A DNA stretch of 64,000 nt, taken from contig NZ_JACXXE010000003.1 of assembly GCF_014764715.1 (NCBI RefSeq), positions 248,001 through 312,000 on the forward strand. Reading direction: 5' to 3'. Shown here piece after piece: positions 51,392-59,548 of this stretch. Below the pieces are notes generated by a model. The model worked only from the letters and a program-made list of their open reading frames with translations. It was not told the origin of the DNA and did no database searches. This stretch comes from Bacillus crepusculi (GTDB taxonomy: Bacteria > Bacillota > Bacilli > Bacillales > Bacillaceae). Position numbers and translations under genes: made by a program. Numbering within the stretch: position 1 is the stretch's first letter; every line of letters starts with the position of its first letter.

Positions 51392-52021
51392 TCAGCTATC
51401 GTTTTTCTTTTTCCGGGAAAATGCCACCTGTGCTTCTTGAATTTCCCCTCTGATTTCAGACATCTCATCATCAAGAAGAGATGCTGCCTCAGAAGCTCTT
51501 TGAAGGCGCTGCTTGACCTTCTCCGGGATATTCCCGCTATATTTATAATTCAGAGAATGCTCAATGGTCGCCCAAAAGTTCATGGCAAGCGTACGAATTT
51601 GGATTTCGACAAGGAGCTGCTTCTCTCCGTTGACTGTTTGCAGCGGATATAACACAACAAGGTGGTATGAGCGGTATCCGCTTTCTTTATGTTCTGCAAT
51701 ATAGTCGCGTTTATCTACAACCACAAAGTCTTTGCGTGACTGGAGCATTTTTTTCACAACTTGTATATCTTCTACAAACTGGCACATAATGCGAAGCCCG
51801 GCAATATCCTGCATTGTTTCAATTTCATGCATCGGGATGTTTTTACGCTTTGCCTTTTCTAAAATGCTGGCAACGGGTTTCACTCGGCCTGTCACAAATT
51901 CTACTGGTGAATGGTCATCCTCAAATTCATATAGCTTTCGAATGCCTTTAAGCTTCACTTTTAATTCTTCGACTGCTTGTTTATACGGTGCGAGGAATTG
52001 ATCCCATTGTTTTTTGTCCAT
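51392..52021 (-). CDS. sasB: Small alarmone synthetase SasB (YjbM/RelQ)
   Basis: 209-residue RelA/SpoT synthetase domain without the hydrolase part. Key blocks: VKPVASILEKAKRK, IAGLRIMCQFVEDIQVVKKM, EHKESGYRSYHLVV and LVEIQIRTLAMNFWATIEHS. It makes ppGpp and pppGpp from ATP and GDP/GTP; the B. subtilis enzyme is an allosteric tetramer. GGGGGAAG lies before the ATG. It is upstream of nadF with a 65-bp gap. Confidence 0.96.
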   Translation of the reverse strand: MDKKQWDQFLAPYKQAVEELKVKLKGIRKLYEFEDDHSPVEFVTGRVKPVASILEKAKRKNIPMHEIETMQDIAGLRIMCQFVEDIQVVKKMLQSRKDFVVVDKRDYIAEHKESGYRSYHLVVLYPLQTVNGEKQLLVEIQIRTLAMNFWATIEHSLNYKYSGNIPEKVKQRLQRASEAASLLDDEMSEIRGEIQEAQVAFSRKKKNDS

Positions 52022-52054
52022 GAAACTTCCCCCAATTCCAAATACCTAATTATT

Positions 52055-52420
52055 TCAGAGGAATGTGCTCTTCACTTTCTCTTCCATATCTCCGTAATTG
52101 GCATTGTCTTTAATATTGTCGATTAAATAATTTAATTCTTGATGAAATTGAATGAGTTCTAACGAATGGTCTTCCGCTGCCAAATAGACAGGGATGTCAA
52201 GATTCATTGCTTCTTTTAATGGAGCCCATGTATGTTCCGCTAAAATAAGATACATAAAAGACTCCTCAGTTTCGAGTATGTAAACGAACGCAAAGTGATC
52301 AGAATCAACAAGCATTTGTCCTGATGCCTTTGCTTTTTGAATTTGCTCCTCTGACTCGATCGTCAAAATCAGCCTGTCTTCTTTTAAAGTTGCTTCTGTG
52401 ATTTCAATTCTGTTTTGCAT
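52055..52420 (-). CDS. yjbL: YjbL, conserved small protein
   Basis: 121 residues, acidic, no membrane segment. It begins MQNRIEITEATLKEDRLILT and contains YLILAEHTWAPLKEAMNLDI. The match to B. subtilis YjbL is by position (just upstream of sasB) and length; function is unknown. Of two adjacent ATGs the second (52420) is better spaced from AAAGGAG. Confidence 0.8.
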   Translation of the reverse strand: MQNRIEITEATLKEDRLILTIESEEQIQKAKASGQMLVDSDHFAFVYILETEESFMYLILAEHTWAPLKEAMNLDIPVYLAAEDHSLELIQFHQELNYLIDNIKDNANYGDMEEKVKSTFL

Positions 52421-52654
52421 CATGATCTCCTTTACAACAAAGTACAGCTTTATTTTATCATATCAAGTTCAATATTGATAAACCGAACTTATTGCGAAAA
52501 TGCCGTTTTCTTCTTTTAAATGATCATTTCACACCATTCTACAAAAATGTTGCACATGCTAAAGGATGAATGAAAGAAAAAAACAGACTTTTACATAAAG
52601 AACACACATCATGTACAATATTCATATTTCCTCTAAATGAAAGGTTGATTCAAA

Positions 52655-53236
52655 ATGGCACAGGAAATTGAAATCGAACTAAAGCAATTATTAATGAAAG
52701 AAGAATTTGAACAGCTAAAACAATATTTCCAATTGAAGGATGCAGATTTCCACACTCAAACTAACTATTACTTTGATACACCTCAATTTGATATAAAATC
52801 TCGATTTGCTGCATTAAGAATGAGAGAAAAAGATGGTCAATGGGTCCTTACGTTAAAGGAACCACACGAGATAGGCCTTCTCGAAACCCACCAATCGATC
52901 ACTCCTCCCGCCCGCCTTGACAATTTTCATCTGCCAGAAGGTGAGGTAGCGGACCGATTAGATCATCTGAACATTCAAAAGGATCAAATTGTGTATTTTG
53001 GTTCGCTTGAAACATCAAGAGCAGAAAAAATGATCGAAGAAGGCTTAATTGTTTTGGATCATAGCCGATATTTAACAGTAGAGGACTATGAACTTGAATT
53101 TGAAGTGAGTGATCTGGAAATCGGACAAGCCGCATTCTCCGCACTGCTTCGTCAATTTCAGATCCCAACACGAAAAACGAACAACAAAGTGATTCGTTTT
53201 TATGAAGAAAAAATGAAGAATACACAGAATAGATGA
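52655..53236 (+). CDS. yjbK: YjbK, CYTH-domain phosphohydrolase-like protein
   Basis: 193-residue CYTH/TTM fold. It starts with the defining E-x-E-x-K-like block (AQEIEIELKQLL), followed by YYFDTPQF, ALRMREKDGQWVLTLKEP and a late YELEFEVSD. Such tunnels hydrolyse triphosphates; B. subtilis YjbK is uncharacterised in detail, as far as I recall. It is followed by cwlQ after 21 bases, probably co-transcribed. Confidence 0.9.
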   Translation: MAQEIEIELKQLLMKEEFEQLKQYFQLKDADFHTQTNYYFDTPQFDIKSRFAALRMREKDGQWVLTLKEPHEIGLLETHQSITPPARLDNFHLPEGEVADRLDHLNIQKDQIVYFGSLETSRAEKMIEEGLIVLDHSRYLTVEDYELEFEVSDLEIGQAAFSALLRQFQIPTRKTNNKVIRFYEEKMKNTQNR

Positions 53237-53257
53237 ATTCCTTGAAGGAGGAACATG

Positions 53258-54022
53258 ATGAACGTCAATCAACTTCAATCCTTTATGCAGCTTCAATCAC
53301 TTAAAGCGTTACAATCGGATAATGGGCAAACACAAATGCCGGCTGGCCAAGAATCGAGCGCTCAAGCTTCATTTCAGTCGCTGCTGCAAGATTTTTTAGG
53401 CGGATCAGAATTATCACGGCTCCCGCTCTCCATTTCTGCTTTTATGGGAACGGACCCATCAACGACTCTAAACACACAATATGCGCGTACGAATCCTTAC
53501 CTATCTGCGATCACCGGCAGTGAACAGCTGCCAGCTCAGTCTGTATATGCAGATGACGCTCAATTAAATACAGCGAATGGCATTGGAAACGTCTTAAATA
53601 GCAGCTATACGCCGCCGCTTCAAAAGGCTGTCTCAAACGGTTCATCAAAAGAGGTGAATCAAATCGTGTCACAAATGGCTCAAAAGCATGGCGTTCCAGA
53701 GAAGCTGATCCACGCTGTCATTAAGCAGGAATCCGGCTATCGAACGAATGCTGTCAGCCATGCAGGTGCGCTTGGACTGATGCAGCTCATGCCGTCTACT
53801 GCTAAGTCCCTTGGCGTAAGTAATGCCTTTGATGCAGCCCAAAACATAGAAGGCGGAACGAAGTATTTAAAACAAATGCTTCAAAAATATAACGGAAATG
53901 TCTCACTCGCCTTAGCTGCTTATAACGCAGGCTCAGGAAATGTAGATAAATACGGAGGCATTCCCCCATTTAAAGAGACACAAAATTATGTAAAGAAAAT
54001 CACCGCTCAATATTACGCCTAA
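53258..54022 (+). CDS. cwlQ: Lytic transglycosylase CwlQ (YjbJ)
   Basis: 254 residues. The C-terminal 115 form an SLT domain with catalytic Glu in [20 protein letters not shown], then [16 protein letters not shown] and [20 protein letters not shown]. The N-terminal half is Gln/Ser-rich and of low complexity, with no obvious signal peptide. B. subtilis CwlQ has muramidase and transglycosylase activity. Of the two adjacent ATGs the second (53258) has better spacing. A terminator follows directly. Confidence 0.92.
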   Translation: MNVNQLQSFMQLQSLKALQSDNGQTQMPAGQESSAQASFQSLLQDFLGGSELSRLPLSISAFMGTDPSTTLNTQYARTNPYLSAITGSEQLPAQSVYADDAQLNTANGIGNVLNSSYTPPLQKAVSNGSSKEVNQIVSQMAQKHGVPEKLIHAVIKQESGYRTNAVSHAGALGLMQLMPSTAKSLGVSNAFDAAQNIEGGTKYLKQMLQKYNGNVSLALAAYNAGSGNVDKYGGIPPFKETQNYVKKITAQYYA

Positions 54023-54051
54023 ACCGAAGAGAATAACCTCTTCGGTTTTTT
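54023..54051 (+). terminator. Terminator of yjbK-cwlQ
   Basis: ACCGAAGAG-AATAAC-CTCTTCGGTTTTTT hairpin. Confidence 0.92.
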
Positions 54052-54298
54052 GTATGTCGCTTTTCACCCTTTTTTGACCGAATGTGTTATGATATGGTCA
54101 ATTGAACACGGAACCTGTTCTTCTCACTATTCCCAAAGGACCAAAGCGGTTTGTTTGTGGAATTGAGTTGAGGTTGTTAAAATAAGTATACAAGAATTGA
54201 AACAATAAAATAGAATAAACGGAACATCACTTTTAAAATAAATGAATCCGCAATAGGGTGAGTCATCCTATTAGCTACGAGTAAAAGGAGTAGTCAAC

Positions 54299-54697
54299 AT
54301 GGTACAATCGTTTAACGCACCTTACGAAGCGGTTGGAGAGGAACTTCTATCGCAACTTGTTGATACTTTTTATGAAAATGTAAAGTGTCATCCTTTGCTT
54401 CATCCTATTTTCCCGGATGACTTAAAAGAAACAGCAAGAAAACAAAAACAGTTTCTCACTCAATATTTAGGCGGCCCTCCGCTTTATACAGAGGAGCATG
54501 GCCACCCAATGCTGCGGGCGAGACATCTCCCTTTTCCGATTACTGAGGAGCGGGCTGACGCCTGGCTTGAATGCATGGAGGATGCAATGGACCAAGTAGG
54601 ACTAATCGGCGATATTCGTGACTTTTTATTTGAGCGGCTTTCTCTGACGGCTCGTCATATGATCAATCAAACACCTGAAAAGGACGGGCGACCTTGA
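54299..54697 (+). CDS. yjbI: Truncated haemoglobin YjbI (group II)
   Basis: 132-residue 2/2 globin. FYENVKCHPLLHPIFPDDL lies near the distal side. The proximal histidine is in RARHLPFPIT, followed by DAWLECMEDAMDQV with the conserved Trp. It binds haem and oxygen and is thought to protect against oxidative or nitrosative stress. AAAGGAG lies before the ATG. It overlaps yjbH by four bases, the conserved yjbI-yjbH pair. Confidence 0.95.
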   Translation: MVQSFNAPYEAVGEELLSQLVDTFYENVKCHPLLHPIFPDDLKETARKQKQFLTQYLGGPPLYTEEHGHPMLRARHLPFPITEERADAWLECMEDAMDQVGLIGDIRDFLFERLSLTARHMINQTPEKDGRP

Positions 54698-55605
54698 GCT
54701 GCAATCAGCACGATCAATATTTCTCACACTGTCACGGACATCCTCAAAAGCCGATTGAAATCTATGTATTCATTGATCCTCTCAGCCCAGACTGCTGGTT
54801 ATTGGAGCCATCAATTAAAAAATTGAAGATGAAGTACGGCCGTTTCTTCACTTTACGAACGGTCACAAGTTCGAGTATTAACGCATTGAATCGGAAAAGA
54901 AAAAAGCATTTACTGACCGAAGCATGGGGTAAATTTGCCACCAAAACTCAGACGAAAAAAGATCAAATGCTGTCTGAACAAATTGTGACATCACCTTACC
55001 TCGCCTCGCTCGCACTAAAAGCGGCGGAGCTTCAAGGTAGAAAATGCGGAATGAAATTTTTGCGTCTCATTCAAGAATCCCTTTTTTGCCATCAGCAAGA
55101 TGTCACAAGTGAACATGTCTTGCTGGAAAATGCAAAAAATGCTGGTCTGGACATCGAAGAATTCCAGCGTGACATTCATTCTAAAAGTGCTGTTAAAGCC
55201 CTACAATGTGATATGAAAATTGCAGCTGAAATGGATGTATCTGAGCTTCCTACCTTCGCGTTTTTTAATACGGTAAACGGTGATGAAGGATTAAAGATTT
55301 CAGGTGCATACTCTTATGATATATACGAGGAAATTCTCTTTGAAATGATCGGCGAAAAACCAACACCTTCAGTACGGCCACCGATTGAATGGTTTATTGC
55401 TTACTTTCAATTTGCCTCTGCAAAAGAAATCGCCGTAGTATATGACCTGACACTTGAAGAAGTTGAACGAGAAATGAAGAAGCTGGCTTTCGCTAAAAAG
55501 GTAGAGCGTGTACAAGTACATCAGGAAATGTTTTGGCGCTATAAAGAAGATGAAAACCATTCAGATCTTGATGTCTACCGCTGTGAGAATGAACATGGGT
55601 GCTGA
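54694..55605 (+). CDS. yjbH: Spx adaptor protein YjbH
   Basis: 303-residue DsbA-like adaptor delivering Spx to ClpXP. It starts at a TTG overlapping yjbI. The His/Cys-rich head FSHCHGHPQKPIEIY, the middle KAAELQGRKCGMKFLRLIQE, and KALQCDMKIAAEMDVSELPT match the family. Unusually the CxxC found in B. subtilis (as I recall it, Cys31-x-x-Cys34) is S31-P-D-C34 here, so one cysteine of the putative redox/zinc site is gone. The client, spx, is 8 kb away in this window. Confidence 0.95.
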   Translation: MSCNQHDQYFSHCHGHPQKPIEIYVFIDPLSPDCWLLEPSIKKLKMKYGRFFTLRTVTSSSINALNRKRKKHLLTEAWGKFATKTQTKKDQMLSEQIVTSPYLASLALKAAELQGRKCGMKFLRLIQESLFCHQQDVTSEHVLLENAKNAGLDIEEFQRDIHSKSAVKALQCDMKIAAEMDVSELPTFAFFNTVNGDEGLKISGAYSYDIYEEILFEMIGEKPTPSVRPPIEWFIAYFQFASAKEIAVVYDLTLEEVEREMKKLAFAKKVERVQVHQEMFWRYKEDENHSDLDVYRCENEHGC

Positions 55606-55619
55606 CCCATGTTTTTTCT
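55592..55619 (+). terminator. Terminator of yjbIH
   Basis: AACATGGGT-GCTG-ACCCATGTTTTTT; the stop codon of yjbH lies in the loop. Confidence 0.85.
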
Positions 55620-55659
55620 TTATCGCCGGAAGGAACATTTGTTCTCTTTTAAATACGAA

Positions 55660-55687
55660 GAAACCGCGCCGGGATAAGCGCGGTTTC
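55660..55687. repeat. Perfect 10-bp inverted repeat without a T-run
   Basis: GAAACCGCGC-N8-GCGCGGTTTC in the gap downstream of yjbH. It is too T-poor for a typical terminator on either strand. Confidence 0.6.
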
Positions 55688-55900
55688 ACTATGTCTTAAC
55701 GACAACAAAGGGGATGGGAGAAATTTTTCACGGTCAAACAAAGGGGTAATGTTTGTATGTGATTAATTTCACATCTGTAGTATATCAAATTTTGTCGACT
55801 TATGACAACCGATATGCTATATGTTCATATTTTTGTCACAAAACATAAGAGGGTTGCCACTTTCATATAGTGAAAGTAACGAAAAAATGGGGGGATCTTC

Positions 55901-56074
55901 ATGCGCAGCACAACCATTGGACTTGTTGCCATTGGCTTATGTTTCTTTTTAAATATATTAGGCTTAATGAAAATGCTGCCTCTTTATCTGACGTCGCCGC
56001 TCTTATTTGCTTCCATTCTCTTTACGCTCTATCGAATGAATCACCGTAAGACCTTTAAAGGATTTAAAGGATGA
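55901..56074 (+). CDS. Small two-helix membrane protein (57 aa)
   Basis: ATG at 55901 with GGGGGAT upstream opens 57 codons ending in TGA at 56074. There are two hydrophobic helices: GLVAIGLCFFLNILGLMKML and LTSPLLFASILFTLYRM. The tail is basic (NHRKTFKGFKG), so both ends are probably inside. Function unknown. It is convergent with pepF. Confidence 0.6.
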   Translation: MRSTTIGLVAIGLCFFLNILGLMKMLPLYLTSPLLFASILFTLYRMNHRKTFKGFKG

Positions 56075-56181
56075 TCACTTGAAAGGCTTCTCCTCTTTAT
56101 CAGGAGAGGTCTTTTTGATGACAGAAAAAACTCCTGCCAAAGGATGAGTTCACACTCACACATCTGACAGAAGTCTTCTCG

Positions 56182-58008
56182 TTACTCACCTGTTTTGGAG
56201 ATGAGTTCTTCCATTTCTTTGAGTTTTTCTTCGAACAATTGACATGCTGCTTCAATGGGTTCTTTTGACGCCATATCAACACCTGCTTTTTTCAGCACAT
56301 TGATTGGATAATCGGAGCTTCCTGCTTTAAGGAAGTCTGTATAGCGCTCCACCGCAGGTTGACCTTCTGCTAATATTTGCTTGCTCAATGCCTGCGCCGC
56401 ACTATAGCCTGTCGCATATTGATACACATAATAGTTGTAATAGAAATGAGGGATTCTCGTCCATTCTAATCCGATTTCCTTATCCACAACCATACCGTCA
56501 CCAAAATACTTCTTATTCAGGTCGTAATAAAGGTTCGTCATAAACTCTGGCGTTAATGCCTCTCCCTCTTGCGCCTTCACGTGAATAAGATGCTCAAACT
56601 CAGCAAACATCGTTTGTCTGAATACTGTTCCTCTAAACCCTTCTAACAGGTGATTTAACACATACAAACGCTGCTTTTTATCCTCTAAATGATTGAGCAA
56701 GTATTCACCTAGTAACGCTTCATTTGTTGTGGAAGCTACTTCAGCTACAAAAATACTATAGTTTCCATACGGATAAGGCTGGTGCTTTCTTGTATAGTAG
56801 CTATGGACAGAGTGACCAAATTCATGAGCCAGTGTAAATAAATTATCAATATTATTTTGCCAGTTCATTAAGATATATGGGTTTGTGCCATAGCTTCCTG
56901 ATGAATACGCACCGCTTCGTTTCCCTTTATTCTCATAAACGTCCACCCAGCGATTGTTCAGTCCTTCTTTTAACACGGACACATATTCTTCTCCTAATGG
57001 TGCTAACCCTTTCAGCATATACTCCTTTGCTTCATCGTAGGTTAACTTCATGCCAGCGTCTTTTACAAGCGGTGTATACAAGTCATAATTGTGCACTTCA
57101 TCAAGCTTTAACACCTTTTTACGCAATTCAATATAACGGTGTAATAACGGTAAGTATTGATGAACTGTATCAATTAGATTGTCATACACTTCTTCTGGAA
57201 TGCTATTTCTTGATAGTGCTGCTTCTCTTGCGGATTTGTAATTTCGTACTTTCGCATAAAAATTATCCTTTTTAATCGAACCGCTCAGTGTAGAAGCAAG
57301 TGTATTCTTATACTGATCATATGTTTTATACACCGCTTTAAAGGCATTCTTTCTCACTTCACGATCATCACTATTTAAAAATGTGATGAAATTGCCGTGC
57401 GTAATCTTCTTTTCTTCCCCATTCTCATCCTTGACAGAAGGGAACGAAATATCGGCATTGTTAAACATACTAAAAGTAGTGGATGAAGTTGAGAGAGGTT
57501 CAGAGGCCTCTGCTAATAAAGCTTCTTGCTCCTCACTTAAAATATGTGGGCGCTCTTTGTTAATTTCTTCGAGAGCGTGAGAATAAAGTTTCAATTCTTC
57601 TTTTTCCAGAATAAATTGCTGCAATTTATCTTCTTGAATCGTTAAAATCTCTGGAACAATATAAGCGGATGCACTAGACAGCTGTGTAAATAAATTGGAC
57701 GCCTTATCATTTAATGCCTGAAAGGATGAGTTTGTTGTATCTTCATCGTATTTCATGTGCGCATATGTATAAAGCTTGCCAAGCTTTTCAGAAAGTTGAT
57801 CCTGAAATGTTAGGGCTTCATACAAGACATCAGCAGAATGGGCCAGCTTGCCTTTATATTGAGCTAGCTTAGGAATTTCTTTTTTGACAGCTTCGAATTC
57901 CTTATTCCATGAATCGACGCTTTCAAAAATATCTTCAAGACGCCATTTGTTTTCTTCTTTTACTTCGCTTCTGTCCGGTAAATGGTTGTTTTTACTTTGT
58001 GAAGTCAT
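56182..58008 (-). CDS. pepF: Oligoendopeptidase F
   Basis: 608-residue M3 zinc peptidase. The active site is H-E-F-G-H in LFTLAHEFGHSVHSYY, with the third ligand in the VAEVASTTNEALL helix downstream. It cleaves oligopeptides of roughly 7-20 residues. The ATG at 58008 has AAGGGGG well placed (MTSQSKNNHLPDRSEV). The same frame continues to 58221 and contains a TTG at 58170 followed by a hydrophobic helix (KRFFLILLVCLVFISAYDLT), so a longer membrane-anchored form is possible. B. subtilis PepF is, from memory, also listed with an extension. It is downstream of coiA. Confidence 0.92.
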   Translation of the reverse strand: MTSQSKNNHLPDRSEVKEENKWRLEDIFESVDSWNKEFEAVKKEIPKLAQYKGKLAHSADVLYEALTFQDQLSEKLGKLYTYAHMKYDEDTTNSSFQALNDKASNLFTQLSSASAYIVPEILTIQEDKLQQFILEKEELKLYSHALEEINKERPHILSEEQEALLAEASEPLSTSSTTFSMFNNADISFPSVKDENGEEKKITHGNFITFLNSDDREVRKNAFKAVYKTYDQYKNTLASTLSGSIKKDNFYAKVRNYKSAREAALSRNSIPEEVYDNLIDTVHQYLPLLHRYIELRKKVLKLDEVHNYDLYTPLVKDAGMKLTYDEAKEYMLKGLAPLGEEYVSVLKEGLNNRWVDVYENKGKRSGAYSSGSYGTNPYILMNWQNNIDNLFTLAHEFGHSVHSYYTRKHQPYPYGNYSIFVAEVASTTNEALLGEYLLNHLEDKKQRLYVLNHLLEGFRGTVFRQTMFAEFEHLIHVKAQEGEALTPEFMTNLYYDLNKKYFGDGMVVDKEIGLEWTRIPHFYYNYYVYQYATGYSAAQALSKQILAEGQPAVERYTDFLKAGSSDYPINVLKKAGVDMASKEPIEAACQLFEEKLKEMEELISKTGE

Positions 58009-58222
58009 ATGAATCCCCCTTGCGTGAGTTGTGTTGAACCAACCTTTCGGAAAGTGAAAAAAATTGGTGTTGTATTTATCTTCTTTGTTTTGAACTATAT
58101 TTGTCAAATCATATGCAGAAATAAATACCAAACAGACTAATAAAATGAGAAAAAAGCGTTTCTTTCTATTCAATAGCAGCACCACCTTTTTCTTATGATG
58201 ATCAAAGTGGGTCTGAAACATG

Positions 58223-59386
58223 CTAATGAAATAAGAAAGCGTCTCGTTTTAACACTTCATCTATTGTTCGTATAGGCATTTGATTCGACGCTACTACATA
58301 ATTACCCTCTTTCGTCATGTGTAAAAACCTTTGACGGACAAGTGCCTTTACATATGCGGTGATCACATTTTTGATTTCTTCTATTGAGACGTCTGCGTAT
58401 CGGAGCTTCACTTCTTTTGCCTTCACACACCGATTGATTTCTTTTATCAGGTGTCGAATGGTCACAGGGTCTCCTTCTCTTTTTCTCATCATCCAATCAT
58501 ACAGACATCCCTGCCACACATAAACAGGACTTGTAAAAATATACGCTTCTGTCAGCGGGATAAATAATTCAGATGGCAAAAACGGAAATGCCGTTTTGTG
58601 ATGCTCATAAAAAATATGGCTCAAACGCTTACTTTCATTTGATAAAATGCGAGGAGGCTTCTGCCTAAATTGCTGAATACACCTAAGCCACTGCTTATTT
58701 AATGGACGCTTGCCCAGGGAGGAAGTTAGAAGTGCTGAAAATGGACGGTATGCTGAAGGCGGCCTGACGGTTATTGTGGCGCATATTTTCGTTGGCTGAA
58801 ACACAAGGAGGTGATCAAGATGAATGAACATTTGCTGAATCGGACAGTAAAAAATGAGTCTTCTTTTCTTCGTTTGTCTTAAAATTCCCCAATGAATGGC
58901 CGAAAGAGAAAAGAGCTGGGTAGATTTTCGTTTCAACCGATTTGCACCTATGATCCATATAGGAAAGAGCCCTGCTGCACGTAGACCTTCTGTTCTTTTC
59001 CGCAGCTCTTGCTGCGAAATATTCGCACATTGAAATTCGATCGCATAGCTTGCATCTCCTATAGTGACAGTCACATCAGGACGCTGTTGCACCTTTGAAA
59101 CATATTTCTCTAGCATCGGTTCATGTCCGAGCCGAGTGAGCCAATTTTTAATGGCTGCCTTCCCCGCGTGATGATAGGCCGTTTCGCCTGAAGCAGCTAA
59201 CGGACATGCGGTCAGCTGTTTATGTGCAAAATGATAGACACGATGCTCTCCTAACTTTAATTGCACCTCCTGCCTGCATTCAGGACAATAAAATTTACAC
59301 GTAGCCCTTACATGCTCTAGCCGACTTTTCGTTACATGATGTGTAATACGGATAAGCTTCCCATTTTCCATGATCGCTGCGTTCAT
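58223..59386 (-). CDS. coiA: Competence protein CoiA
   Basis: 387 residues. The N-terminal zinc-ribbon-like segment (Cys34, Cys37 in CPECRQEV, then HFAHKQ) is followed by a nuclease-like domain with PDVTVTIGDASYAIEFQCAN, the D...E-x-Q core of the CoiA family. It is a ComK-dependent protein acting after DNA uptake, in recombination. GGGG lies upstream of the ATG. The pepF gene lies directly downstream; mecA, the ComK adaptor, is 1.8 kb away. Confidence 0.93.
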   Translation of the reverse strand: MNAAIMENGKLIRITHHVTKSRLEHVRATCKFYCPECRQEVQLKLGEHRVYHFAHKQLTACPLAASGETAYHHAGKAAIKNWLTRLGHEPMLEKYVSKVQQRPDVTVTIGDASYAIEFQCANISQQELRKRTEGLRAAGLFPIWIIGANRLKRKSTQLFSLSAIHWGILRQTKKRRLIFYCPIQQMFIHLDHLLVFQPTKICATITVRPPSAYRPFSALLTSSLGKRPLNKQWLRCIQQFRQKPPRILSNESKRLSHIFYEHHKTAFPFLPSELFIPLTEAYIFTSPVYVWQGCLYDWMMRKREGDPVTIRHLIKEINRCVKAKEVKLRYADVSIEEIKNVITAYVKALVRQRFLHMTKEGNYVVASNQMPIRTIDEVLKRDAFLFH

Positions 59387-59510
59387 TCATTTCGCCCCTT
59401 ACTCTTTGATGATCATATGATAGCCTGTTCTCATCAAGAGAAGCGAATAGTGAAAATGGACTTTTATCGTTTCAAAACAGGATTTCCCCTAGCTTTTTCT
59501 CGTTAAAATG

Positions 59511-59540
59511 AAAAATCCCCCTTTTCAATAAAGGGGGAAA
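59511..59540 (-). terminator. Terminator of cls
   Basis: Minus strand TCCCCCTTT-ATTG-AAAGGGGGATTTTT hairpin. Confidence 0.9.
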
Positions 59541-59548
59541 TACAATCT

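Noticed and set aside
54075-54102. TTGACC-N16-GGTCAA dyad upstream of yjbI
   Set aside because: Six-base arms with long spacing are expected by chance, and no known regulator with this site was recognised.
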